DNA of 64,000 nt, taken from positions 620,001 through 684,000 of the forward strand of contig NZ_OZ026465.1 in the NCBI RefSeq assembly GCF_964019845.1. Reading direction: 5' to 3'. A model generated the notes under the pieces. The model saw nothing but the letters and a program-made list of their open reading frames with translations, did no database searches and was not told where the DNA came from. Below are positions 32,327 to 41,648 of this stretch, piece by piece. How positions within the stretch are numbered: the stretch's first letter is position 1; each line of letters begins with the position of its first letter. Origin of the DNA: Spiroplasma endosymbiont of Labia minor (GTDB lineage: Bacteria; Bacillota_I; Bacilli_A; Mycoplasmatales; Mycoplasmataceae). The translations under genes were made by a program, and so were the position numbers.

Positions 32327-34552
32327 TTAAATATTAATTTGTTGTTTTTCTCTAATAACTGTATGAAAAATATCATCTTCAAACATTTTTTTCACTCCAC
32401 TTAAATCTTCATTTTTTATGCTTGCAATCTCATCTATTGATTTTGCAATTTGTTGATAAAAAACTTCAAGTATTTGTGTCAATTTTGAATTTTCCAAATC
32501 GACCTCTGCACTATATTTTTTGAGTTTTTCATTTAATTCATGAATTTTATTAAGTGTTTTTTGACTTACTAATTTCGATTTCAAAATTAATTCATTTCCC
32601 TTTGCAATGTTTCTATCATTGCCGCTATTAATTAATTTTTGAGCTTTTTGAACTAACATCATTTGCTTATCATTTCGTTTCTCATCTATTTTATCCAATT
32701 TAAATTGAATATTTTCTAGTCTAACTTTATTTTTCAAAAACAAATTAGTTTTTGATGAAATAGATTTTAATTCATTAATTTGTTTTTGCAATTCAATATA
32801 AATTAATTTTATTTGTTCTTGTCTTGGTGTTTTAATTTCTTTCAATTGTGAAGCTATAATATTCAACTCAAATTTTTCACTATCAAATTTATCTTTTAAT
32901 TTTTCATTTAAAGTAATTAAACTATCTTTATGTTTTAAAATATAATTTTTAATTTCTTTTTTAATATTTTTATCTCAGAATTTAATTTTTGATTTATTGA
33001 TTAATTTTAATAAACCCTGAGCTTCAAAATCGATATCTAATTTTAAAAATTCTTGATTATTTAATGATTTTAATGATTTTTTTGCTAATTCTTGTTCTGT
33101 TTTTGTTTCTTTATAAAAGAAATAAGTAATTATAATACCCAAAGCAAATGTTGCCAAATCAATGACAAGTGCTTTTCATAAGTGATCACCATGATATGCG
33201 ATAAATCCAATTGCCCCACCCAAAGCTGCAAGTGTGTCTAAACGTAAGTCCATTAAACCAACCATTCATCCACCAATTGCGCCAGCAATAATGCCTGTAA
33301 TAAATGGAACCATTCTTGGTAATGTAATTCCATAAATTACAGATTCTGTAGGTCCTGAAATAATACCAGGCAATGCTGCAGCAGTTGCAGCAGATCTATC
33401 TACTATTTTTTTACTTCGTAAGGCAACTCCAATTGAAGCACCTAATTGTCCTCATGCAGCTGCAAATGCTGCAGCTAAAAATAAGGATGGATTATTATTT
33501 ACCGATAAATCCATGGTAGCGGCTAAAAATAGAATATTATGAATTCCAAAAACAACTAAAGGTTGTCAAGATAAACCAACAATTAAAGTTCCTATTCCAA
33601 AAGGAATTTTCATAAATCAATTAAAGGCACTTAATATTCAATTTTCTAAAATACCCATAATTGGTCCTAAAATAAAGAAAGCTAGTAATCCTCCTAAAAA
33701 TAAAGACAAAAATGGATTTAATAAAAAGTTAGCCACACTATTAAAATGTTTATCCATAAGTTTTTGTGCATGAACTAAAATAATACCAATCACAATAAAA
33801 ACTAGAATTGTTGAATAAAAAGGTTTAAAACGAATTTCTATTGAACCAATATTAAACATTTTAATTCCATCAGCTGGAATTTGTAAAATTATTGATGGCG
33901 CAATCATAATCAATCCTAATGCAAGTGCAATTTGTTGTTTACCACCTAAATATCTGACAGTTGATCACATAGCAATTACACCCATAAATTTAAAACCAGT
34001 TGATGATATGACAGAAACTACTTGAGAAAAAATATCTGGATTTGAATTTTTCACAGTATCTGTTGCATCAACAATTAAGCCAATTTGGATTAAGATTTGT
34101 TGTAATGCCATAATTAAACCAACACCAATTAAAAATGGAATCATTGGCCCAAATATTGCAGATATTGTTTTAAAAAATCGTTTTCATAATGGTATTTTTT
34201 TATCAATTTGATTTTTATCTGCATTAATTGCAAATGATATTAATTCATCTGTATTTGCATTGATAATTTCACTGTTATTATGTGATTCTGACATTCTTTC
34301 TTTTAACAATTCTGTTATTGTTGAAACTTGTGCGCCAACGATTATTTGCAATTCACCATTAGATCAAAGTGCACCTTGAATGCCAATTATTTTTTTTAAG
34401 TCATTTATATTTATAAGATTATTGTTATTTAAAGTTAAGCGCATACGCGTAGCACAATGATAAACATCTTTAATGTTCATAATTCCGCCAATTTGAATTA
34501 AAATTTGATCAATAAATTTATCTTGTTTTAATTCTCTTAAATTTTTTGACAT
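32327..34552 (-). CDS. PTS EIIBC sugar permease with a coiled-coil tail in place of EIIA
   Basis: The protein is 741 aa. The N-terminus is an EIIB domain of the glucose-glucoside class with the phosphorylated Cys33 in YHCATRMRLTL. EIIC then spans about residues 125-480 with ten or so membrane helices, including IIGTLIVGLSWQP-like and SGPTESVIYGITLP segments. The remaining 260 residues are not an EIIA domain. They are a charged, Lys/Glu/Leu-rich, likely coiled-coil region with repeated heptad-like spacing. Import needs a separate EIIA. Substrate is a glucoside, sucrose or trehalose type by class; the kinase neighbour argues for a ketose. The frame is intact. Confidence 0.85.
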
Positions 34553-34596
34553 TTTTACCTTTCTAAAAATTTTAAAAAACTAAATTTTTCTAAAAT

Positions 34597-34646
34597 TATA
34601 AATAACGTGAAACAACTAGAAAAGTCGTTCACTTGTATTTATGATA
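34597..34646. promoter_or_regulatory. Imperfect palindrome upstream of the PTS gene, possible operator
   Basis: TTATAAATAACGTGAA faces TTCACTTGTATTTATGATAA across about 14 bases. This imperfect inverted repeat lies between the DeoR gene and the PTS start on the minus strand, and is a plausible binding site for the adjacent DeoR-type repressor. Confidence 0.45.
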
Positions 34647-34703
34647 ACTCAAAAAATTTAAAACATTTAAGTATTTTTAAAAAAGTTTAAATAAGTTTAA
34701 AAA

Positions 34704-35390
34704 TTAATTTTCACTAATAATTTCAACTTTAGTTAATTTATCTATTACAACATAAGAAACATTATCTTTTTTAGATGAGTCTGCAAGAACATAATTCTTT
34801 TTTGAATTATTTATTACATGTTGTTTAAATATTGCCTCGTCCAAATTTGTGGTATAAATTTTTTCACTATCATAAGCATTAATTCCAATAAAGGATTTAT
34901 CAAATTTAAATTTTTCCAACATTTCTATACTTATTGAACCTATAATTGCACCTGTACCCGGTCTAATTTCACCACCTAAAATTATGAAGTTTTTACCCAT
35001 TTCAATTAATTCTCTAGCAATCAAATAACCATTTGTTACAATAGTCACATCTTTATCTATTAAATATTGACACAATTTTAGTGTTGTTGTTCCGGTATCG
35101 ATAAAAATTAGATCGCCATCAACTATTTTATTTGCAGCTAATTTTGCAATTGTTTTTTTAGCTTCAACATTAATTGTCATTTTTTCTTCATTTGTTAATT
35201 CATTATTAATGATTTTCTTTGATTTAACACCACCATACACTTTAACAACTAAATTATCTATTTCTAATGAATTAATATCATTAATAATTGTTTGAATTGT
35301 TGTTTTAAATTGTCTAGCTAAATCTATACTTTTTACAAAACCTTTTTTATTTACAATTTGTAAAATTTCAGTTCTTCTTTTATCTTTCAA
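34704..35390 (-). CDS. DeoR-family transcription regulator
   Basis: The protein is 228 aa, starting at TTG 35390 behind AAGGCG. The N-terminal helix-turn-helix is the classic DeoR type (RRTEILQIVNKKGFVKSIDL then ARQF). The effector domain has IFIDTGTTTLKLCQ, IVTNGYLIARELI and DSSKKDN, resembling sugar-phosphate isomerase folds. DeoR regulators next to a PTS permease and a PfkB kinase usually respond to the phosphosugar made by the pathway. It would control this unit, perhaps through the palindrome at 34597-34646. Confidence 0.9.
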   Translation of the reverse strand: MKDKRRTEILQIVNKKGFVKSIDLARQFKTTIQTIINDINSLEIDNLVVKVYGGVKSKKIINNELTNEEKMTINVEAKKTIAKLAANKIVDGDLIFIDTGTTTLKLCQYLIDKDVTIVTNGYLIARELIEMGKNFIILGGEIRPGTGAIIGSISIEMLEKFKFDKSFIGINAYDSEKIYTTNLDEAIFKQHVINNSKKNYVLADSSKKDNVSYVVIDKLTKVEIISEN

Positions 35391-35504
35391 AATATCGCCT
35401 TCTTAATTAGAATAATTTTATCTCTTTTCTTTTATTTTAAATGCAATTATCAATAATTAAATTTTTTTATTTCATGGCAAAATATTTACTTTATCTTGAT
35501 ATAA

Positions 35505-35532
35505 CAAAAAAACGCTTTTTAAAGCGTTTTTT
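35505..35532 (-). terminator. Intrinsic terminator after the Leu-Lys-Gln tRNA cluster
   Basis: AAAAAACGCTTT followed by AAAGCGTTTTTT forms a short stem with a T run, 20-odd bases beyond the end of the tRNA-Leu gene on the minus strand. Confidence 0.8.
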
Positions 35533-35554
35533 AAAGATTAATTAAATTTTAAAA

Positions 35555-35644
35555 TGGTCCCCAGAGCCGGACTTGAACCGGCACGGGCGATAAAGCCCGC
35601 TGGATTTTAAGTCCAGTGCGTCTACCGATTCCGCCACCTGGGGA
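35555..35644 (-). tRNA. tRNA-Leu (TAA anticodon)
   Basis: The minus strand starts TCCCCAGGTGGCGGAATCGG, has the anticodon arm CTGGACT-TAA-AATCCAG, a class II long variable arm (GCGGGCTTTATCGCCCGT) and the T loop GGTTCAAGTCC. It ends CTGGGGACCA with encoded CCA. It is 90 bases long. Confidence 0.96.
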
Positions 35645-35665
35645 TAAAAAATCCAATATAAAAAA

Positions 35666-35741
<76 letters not shown>

Positions 35742-35745
35742 AATA

Positions 35746-35820
35746 TGGCTGGGCTAGCAGGATTCGAACCGGCGCATGAGGGAGTCAAAGTCCCTTGCCT
35801 TACCGCTTGGCTATAGCCCA
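35746..35820 (-). tRNA. tRNA-Gln (TTG anticodon)
   Basis: The minus strand begins TGGGCTATAGCCAAGCGG, typical of tRNA-Gln, with anticodon arm AGGGACT-TTG-ACTCCCT, T loop GGTTCGAATCC and encoded CCA. It is 75 bases long and is first in the cluster. Confidence 0.96.
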
Positions 35821-36281
35821 ATTTATTAATATTGTGTCAAATATGACCTAGACAATATTAACATGAATTTTATTAGATTTCTAGTATTTTTTGTTTAATT
35901 TTGCAATATAAATAAATAAATTTTATACATTAATTTTATTTTATATATAATTTGTAACATTAGTCTTAAATAAATTATTTTTGTTTTTTTATTAATTTGA
36001 ACAAATTATATTAAATTGATAAATCATAAAATAAATTTGTGAATTAATGAATCATTAAAATATTTTTATTTTACATATAATAATTAAATAAAAATTGATT
36101 TAAATATATCAACTATCATTTTCAAGATAAATAATCAAATTATTGATGTCAAATCTTACACTTACTGTTTTTAATCAAATTGCGTGAATAAAAATCAATT
36201 TATTTTTTATGTTTACTATTAAATATTTTGTTAACTTTTGTAGAGGTAAAACTATTATTATGAATTAATAAAATATTCTTA
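35821..36281. other. Very AT-rich spacer upstream of the tRNA cluster
   Basis: No gene, tRNA or clear repeat is visible in about 460 bases of extremely AT-rich DNA. It must hold the promoter of the minus-strand tRNA cluster in its first 80 bases. Confidence 0.5.
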
Positions 36282-36500
36282 TTAATATTGATCTATTGTT
36301 TCTAGTCATTTATGTATTGATTTAACTCGTCTTTCACTTGTGGAAGTTGAAAATCCAAAGGCCTGCAATAATTCAATAATTTTTTCTGTATCTCTCTGAA
36401 TAAAGCCAAAAATTTCAAATACTTCATATACATGTTTTTTAAATTTTACTTTATTAAATTTATTTTTTTCTGTAATTCTATATATTACTTACTTGCTTTT
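36282..36500 (-). pseudogene. C-terminal remnant, possibly of a restriction protein
   Basis: About 70 codons read VYEVFEIFGFIQRDTEKIIE then AFGFSTSTSERRVKSIHKWL and stop at 36282. There is no start. The GFSTSTSERRVKSIHKWL helix resembles winged-helix ends of some type II restriction enzymes. Together with the neighbouring methylase remnant it may be what is left of a restriction-modification pair. The family call is weak. Confidence 0.35.
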
Positions 36501-36513
36501 ATACTTCTTTCAT

Positions 36514-36969
36514 TTATATCAGTTTTTTGTAAACGTCAATTAAATCTAGTAATCTTAAAGCATTTATATAATAATCAACTTGTCTATCATCATAATTCTT
36601 CAAATAATCTTTTTTTAGTTCAGACATGCTAATTATCTTTTCTTCTATCAAATCAGTAAGTATTTTAGTAATTGTACTGTCAATTGCATCTGCCTGAATT
36701 GGTGTTTTAGGTGCATATATTATATTTAAGTCAGATACATGTTTTTTACTAATTATTATAACTTCATTAGTTTTTATTCTTGACGCAACCTTTACCACTA
36801 TTAATTTTAGAACTTTCGCTTCTAAAATTAAGTAATTATCATCGTTACTATATAATTTTCTTATTTCATTTGTATCATTATTACTAATTATTACATTTAC
36901 ATCCCTTTTTATTAATTCATCAGAACATTTCTTTAATCTTATTTGCTCTTGAAAATCAAAACCATACAA
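36514..36969 (-). pseudogene. Truncated Dam-type (D12 class) adenine methylase
   Basis: An in-frame TAA lies directly before the open part. The readable part begins YGFDFQEQIRLKKCSDELIK and continues VNVIISNNDTNEIRKLYS. This matches the C-terminal region of GATC-type adenine methylases (DpnM/Dam: F...EQ..L...C..L...G...mlSNsD...). The catalytic DPPY and SAM-binding FxGxG regions that should come before are absent, so it is inactive. The last 80 residues do not match the usual C-terminus and may come from recombination. It lies between tRNA clusters, a usual site for gene gain and loss. Confidence 0.7.
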
Positions 36970-37289
36970 TTACATAACAATATTATTAAAAATTTCAGAA
37001 ATTGTTAAATTTAAACGATATTGATAATTTTTTTGTAATTAAATGTATCTATTGATTTGATAAATTTAGTGTTTCTTTTTTCAATATTTAATAATTTATT
37101 TATAAATGATTATTTTTAAATAAATCACTTTTTTAAAATATGAGTCCAAATTCAATTATTTGTGTTATTTATGACATATTGCAACAACAGATTAATAATA
37201 TCAGACAACTACAAACAAAATAATTTTCACTCTTTACATTTGAAAATTAAAAATAGAATTATTTTTTTAAAATATATTAATTTATAAAA
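36970..37289. other. AT-rich spacer, no gene seen
   Basis: About 320 bases without a readable gene. This is where the N-terminal part of the truncated methylase gene would have been, but no DPPY or glycine-motif coding is visible. Confidence 0.45.
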
Positions 37290-37315
37290 AATTCCAAACA
37301 TTTGTTTGGAATTTT
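37290..37315 (-). terminator. Intrinsic terminator after the Thr-Tyr tRNA pair
   Basis: ATTCCAAAC, four bases and GTTTGGAAT form a stem with A and T runs on both sides, just past the tRNA-Tyr gene on the minus strand. Confidence 0.8.
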
Positions 37316-37326
37316 TTATATTCAAA

Positions 37327-37410
37327 TGGTGGTGGGGGAGGGATTCGAACCCCCGAACCGTTAGGAACCGGGTTACAGCCGGTCGCGTTTAGCCACTTCG
37401 CTACCCCACC
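37327..37410 (-). tRNA. tRNA-Tyr (GTA anticodon)
   Basis: The minus strand begins GGTGGGGTAGCGAAGTGG, with anticodon arm ACCGGCT-GTA-ACCCGGT, a class II variable arm and T loop GGTTCGAATCC. It ends in encoded CCA. It is 84 bases long. Confidence 0.95.
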
Positions 37411-37434
37411 ATTATAAAATAATATATTAATAAA

Positions 37435-37510
37435 TGGTGCTGACTAAGAGACTCGAACTCCCGACCTATTGATTACTAGTCAATTGCTCTACCAACTGAG
37501 CTAAGTCAGC
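37435..37510 (-). tRNA. tRNA-Thr (AGT anticodon)
   Basis: The minus strand begins GCTGACTTAGCTCAGTTGG, with anticodon arm ATTGACT-AGT-AATCAAT, T loop AGTTCGAGTCT and encoded CCA. The AGT form (unmodified A34 reading several Thr codons) is known from mollicutes. It is 76 bases long. Confidence 0.94.
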
Positions 37511-37649
37511 AAATATAATTTATACGTTATTTAATAAACTATATTATTTCAATAATTTACTACTGAAAACCTTAAATATTATATAGTATATTTAATAAAA
37601 AATAAGAATTTAATCAATAAATTTAAATATTTTAAACAAAAAAGAACCA

Positions 37650-38975
37650 TTAATTTGGCTCTTTTAAATACAGAATTTTACCACCTATTTTTTTTATAAA
37701 ATTCTGATCATGACTAATAATTATAGTTGTTCCATCATATTGCTTAATTGCTTCTTCAAACATTTCAATACTTTTGATATCCAAATAATTTGTCGGTTCA
37801 TCCAATAACAAAACATTTGTTTTTTTGGTAAGTAAAATACATATATGCAATTGAATTTTTTCACCTTCTGATAAATTTACTAGTTTTTTATGAAATGTTG
37901 TTTCTGAATACTTAAATTGCGAAAGCAAACCTCTTATATTGCTTATATTATCTGTTGACATTTCTTTTAAATACTCAACTACAGTATAGTTTAAATAAAA
38001 ATCATCCATATTTTGTTTTAAATAACCTATAGAAATATCTGTTTTATATTCTTTTTCTAATTTTTGATATATTTTATTCAATAAAGTGGTTTTCCCTATA
38101 CCATTATTGCCACAGATAAATACTTTATCATTATTTGAAATCTTAAAATTATATTCTTCTAAATAAATAATATTTTTTTGTTTTAAAATGGGACCATATG
38201 TAAAAGATATTTTTTTGTTGAATTCATAAATAGGTTTTTCAGTTACTAGTTTATTTAATTTTGTTTTTAATGATTTCAAATTTTTGTCAACATTTTTTTT
38301 ACCTTGATAATTATAACTACTAATTAATCTTGCATCTGATTCACTCATTCTAGTTGGTTTTCGATCTGAATTCTGTGAGTTAATTTTTTGCATTTTTATA
38401 TTCATTTCTAATTTTTCTTTTTGCTGTTTGTAATGAAAAAGTGAAAGCTGTTTTTGCTTAGTTAAATTTTCATTTTCAAATAAATATGCATTGTAGTTCA
38501 TTTTGAATAAATTAATTTTGTTGTCTTCTATTTCTAATATTTCAGTTGCAGTTTCTTCAATTAAATTTGGATCATGTGAAATTAATAATATAATTCCCTT
38601 AAATTTTCTTATTGAATTCATTAAAAATTTTCTATTATCATAATCTAAATGAACTGTTACTTCATCTAAAATTAATAATTCGCATTGCTTTTGAAAAATT
38701 TCTATTATTTGTTGTTTGCAAAATTCACCACCACTTAATTTAACATCATTACTTCTAAAATAATTTTGTTCTAGATAAAATGTTGTAAAGGTATTTTTAA
38801 AAATACCTGTATATGAATTTTCTAAACCTGCTATTATTTTGGCAAAACTAGTTTTACCAGTTCCATTATTGCCAATAATTCCTATAACTGTTTTCTCATT
38901 CATTATATTCAAATTTTTAATTTCAAAAATAAATTGATCAGCATAAGAAAGTTTTAAATTACTGATTTGTATCAC
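37650..38975 (-). CDS. ABC-F ATPase, ribosome-protection (Vga/Lsa-like) type
   Basis: The protein is 441 aa. GTG 38975 is chosen because AGGAG sits eight bases upstream and the product then opens MIQISNLKLSY. Two ABC domains without membrane segments: GIIGNNGTGKTS, LSGGEFCKQQ and LLILDEVTVHLD in the first, FICGNNGIGKTTL, LSEGEKIQL and LLLDEPTNYLD in the second. The linker contains RKPTRMSESDARL, resembling the antibiotic-resistance domain of Vga/Lsa/Msr-type proteins. Such proteins displace lincosamides, streptogramin A or pleuromutilins from the ribosome. Resistance is a prediction from family resemblance; a housekeeping translation role is also possible. Confidence 0.82.
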   Translation of the reverse strand: MIQISNLKLSYADQFIFEIKNLNIMNEKTVIGIIGNNGTGKTSFAKIIAGLENSYTGIFKNTFTTFYLEQNYFRSNDVKLSGGEFCKQQIIEIFQKQCELLILDEVTVHLDYDNRKFLMNSIRKFKGIILLISHDPNLIEETATEILEIEDNKINLFKMNYNAYLFENENLTKQKQLSLFHYKQQKEKLEMNIKMQKINSQNSDRKPTRMSESDARLISSYNYQGKKNVDKNLKSLKTKLNKLVTEKPIYEFNKKISFTYGPILKQKNIIYLEEYNFKISNNDKVFICGNNGIGKTTLLNKIYQKLEKEYKTDISIGYLKQNMDDFYLNYTVVEYLKEMSTDNISNIRGLLSQFKYSETTFHKKLVNLSEGEKIQLHICILLTKKTNVLLLDEPTNYLDIKSIEMFEEAIKQYDGTTIIISHDQNFIKKIGGKILYLKEPN

Positions 38976-39124
38976 ATAACCATCTCCTCTTTTTGAAGAT
39001 AGCAAAATTAATTATTCACAAAATAACTATTTTGATGTGTACATTTAATCAGTCCTCTTTTCTTATTTTTATAATTATACCAATAAAAAAGAACTAATAA
39101 AATAGTTCCTTTTTCAATTAAATT

Positions 39125-40363
39125 TTATCTTACAAACTCAAAATTTAATATCCCATACTCTAATTTTGCTGAATGTGATTTACTACTAATTATTTTAATT
39201 TTGACCCTATTTTCTAGATTTGCGTATAATACATTATTTTCAACTTTAAAAATTACAGATACTTGTGTTTCTCAATATGCTAAACCTGAACGACCAGATC
39301 CAGATGCAATATTTATTATCACTTTTTCATTACCATCAATTGATTTTTTAACATCTGTCATTTCTAAAATTTTAGAATCTATTTCATAATTTAACACACC
39401 ATCAAAATTTCAAAATTTTAATTTATTATCTTGTTTAAAATTTATTTTTAATTTGCTAAAGATATCATAAATAGAACTATTTGCATGATTTTCTGTCAAT
39501 TTAGAAATATCTGCTATTTTTTTAAAACCACTTGTAGAAGTTTCTTCGTTTGGTGTTGATCAGTTAGATGCAGAAGTTAACATTGTATCGTAGTCAAAAT
39601 CATATTCAACATTATTTCTATTTACATACACAACTACATTAACATTAAAAGCTGCATCTTTATATTCTTCATTCCCTTTTGCTTTAAAAGCAACGCTGTT
39701 AACTTTATAAATACCATTACCATCAGAAATAATGCGATCTGGATATGTAATTTGTCAACTTAAGGCATTAAATGCATCAATTAAAACATTATCATCTTTG
39801 ATTATTTCTATTTGCGAGATAATTTCTTTATAAATTGTTGATTCGTTATTTTTGATATCACTAATTGATGGATCTTCTTTATCAATACTAATTGATAAAG
39901 GAAGAACTAAATTATCAATGGCAGTTCAATCAACATTCATTTCATATTTAATATCTACATTTAAATCTACAAAACCAGAAAACATTGGATTTGTTGATTT
40001 TGCATAGACAGATAATGAACAATCCTGTGCTTTATTATCTGATAAATCACAAGTATTGTGTTTAATATCAAATGTATCTGGTAATTCATTCAGAGAAGTT
40101 ACAAAATAACCATAATCTGATTGAAATTCTGGATCATACAAGCCGTTAATTCCATCATGAACAATTTTTTGAATTTTTTCATCCTCTGACATACTTTTTG
40201 ACAATATCGAATTAAATTTTTCTAAATGAAAAGAATTTAAACTATATTTATCATCAACAATATGTCCATTATCAATTTTATATTGTTGTATTGCATCTGT
40301 AACTATTGGCACACTTGTTGCACTAAAACTTGTTGAAAATAGTAGTAATAAGATTTTTCGCAT
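39125..40363 (-). CDS. Secreted or membrane-anchored protein lacking a lipobox cysteine
   Basis: The protein is 412 aa. It starts MRKILLLLFSTSFSATSVPI, a signal-like segment similar in place and length to the lipoprotein signals elsewhere, but with no cysteine. It is therefore either cleaved as an ordinary secreted protein or a lipoprotein that lost its anchor site. The rest alternates strand-like segments around repeated WxxP/DxD-rich loops (FVDLNVDIKYEM, AAFNVNVVVYVN, SVIFKVENNVLY), suggesting several beta-sandwich domains. The first cysteines come later (around residues 105-120). A hairpin separates a good AAGGAAAA ribosome binding site from the start. I do not recognise the family. Confidence 0.7.
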
Positions 40364-40379
40364 AACATGCACAAATTAA

Positions 40380-40406
40380 ACTAAACACATTAAAAATGTG
40401 TTTAGT
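40380..40406. promoter_or_regulatory. Hairpin in the leader of the secreted-protein gene
   Basis: CTAAACACAT, a short A-rich loop and ATGTGTTTAG pair perfectly, directly between an AAGAAAGGAAAA purine tract and the start codon on the minus strand. It could bring the ribosome binding site near the ATG by folding, or block translation. It also resembles a terminator on the plus strand, but no plus-strand gene precedes it. Confidence 0.45.
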
Positions 40407-40614
40407 TTTCCTTTCTTATTTTGTCTTATATTCTTATTTTAAAATCATTACAATTTATACACAGTAAAAAATCACTTCCCTGTATACTTATTTAAACACA
40501 TTTAAAAATAAAATACAACCTATTTTAATTATTACCTAAAAATTTGTTCTAAGATATTTCATTAATATTTTATTTAAAATACAAAAAATAATATAATAAT
40601 TACGAGGTGAAAAT

Positions 40615-41073
40615 ATGAAAATTAATTTAAATGAAACATTTAAAACAGACAGAAATGAAACTATTTCTTGAGCTGAATTATTAAAAAACAAAAAAGGTTT
40701 AGTATTATTTTTTTATCCAAAAGCTTTTACATCTGGATGTTCTCTAGAAGTTGCAGCATACAATAAACATATCAATGAATTTAATACTTTAAATTATACA
40801 GTTGCAGGAATTTCAAGAGATGAAATTACAAAAAATTATGATTTTTCATGTGAATATGAATTAAAATACCCTCTTTTATCAGATAAAAACGATAAAATTC
40901 ATAAAGAATTTAATGTTTTAGGAACTAGAACAGATTCAAATGGTGAAAATATAGAAAATGCAACGATTAGATCTACTTTTATTATTGATAATAGTGGAAA
41001 TGTTGTTAAAGAATTCAGAAATGTTGAACCTGTAAAACATATTGATGAAGTTTTAACGTACATTAAAAACTAG
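40615..41073 (+). CDS. bcp: Peroxiredoxin, BCP/PrxQ type
   Basis: The protein is 152 aa. It reduces peroxides with a thiol. The peroxidatic Cys42 lies in FYPKAFTSGCSLEV (family motif FYPKxxTxGC). Typical later parts are TVAGISRDE, YPLLSDKN and IRSTFIIDNSGNV. The resolving cysteine usually found five residues after Cys42 is absent, so it may work as a 1-Cys enzyme or use a distant cysteine (FSCEYE). GAGG precedes ATG 40615 and TATAAT lies at 40592-40597. The next gene starts 13 bases after its stop. Confidence 0.88.
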
Positions 41074-41085
41074 TTGCATAAAAAA

Positions 41086-41625
41086 ATGATAAACGCACAA
41101 ACTCATTTTTATCTTGGTGATGGTAGAGGGAAAACTTCAATCTTAAATGGTTCATTATTGAGAGCAGTTGGTAATAATTTAAAAGTTGCCTATGTAAGAT
41201 TTCTAAAAAATTGACCAACAGGTGAAATAAATATTATCAAAAATAAATTTAAATCAGAAATTGATTTATTTGATTTTTACAATTCATCAACAAAATTCAC
41301 AAATCAAATTAATGAAGAAGAATTAAAAACGCTAAAAAAAGAAGTGGAAAACGGTATCAATGTATTAATAAATTTAATTTCATCAAATCAATATGATTTA
41401 ATTCTCATAGATGAATTATTTGGTTGCTATGATGCAAAATTAATATCAAAAAATAAGCTAATTAAATTATTACAATTAGATCACAAAAATACTGAATTGA
41501 TGTTTTCTGGACATAGTATAGATTATGAATTTTTTAAATATGCTGATTTAATTTCAATAGTTAGTGCAGAAAAACATTATTATAATACAAAAAAACTTTT
41601 AGCAAGAAAAGGCATTGAATTCTAA
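41086..41625 (+). CDS. CobO/CobA-like P-loop ATPase (corrinoid adenosyltransferase family)
   Basis: The protein is 179 aa. The start HFYLGDGRGKTSILNGSLLR has the CobO-family P-loop (GxGxGKTT) and AVGNNLKVAYVRFLKNW the following conserved strand. YDLILIDELFG is the Walker-B region. ATG 41086 lacks its own ribosome binding site; a TTG at 41074 directly behind the bcp stop is in frame, and translation is likely coupled. Classical CobO transfers adenosyl to corrinoids. No cobalamin genes are in view, so the true substrate in this organism is uncertain. Confidence 0.75.
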
Positions 41626-41648
41626 TGCTTTTTTTTATTTGAAATAAA

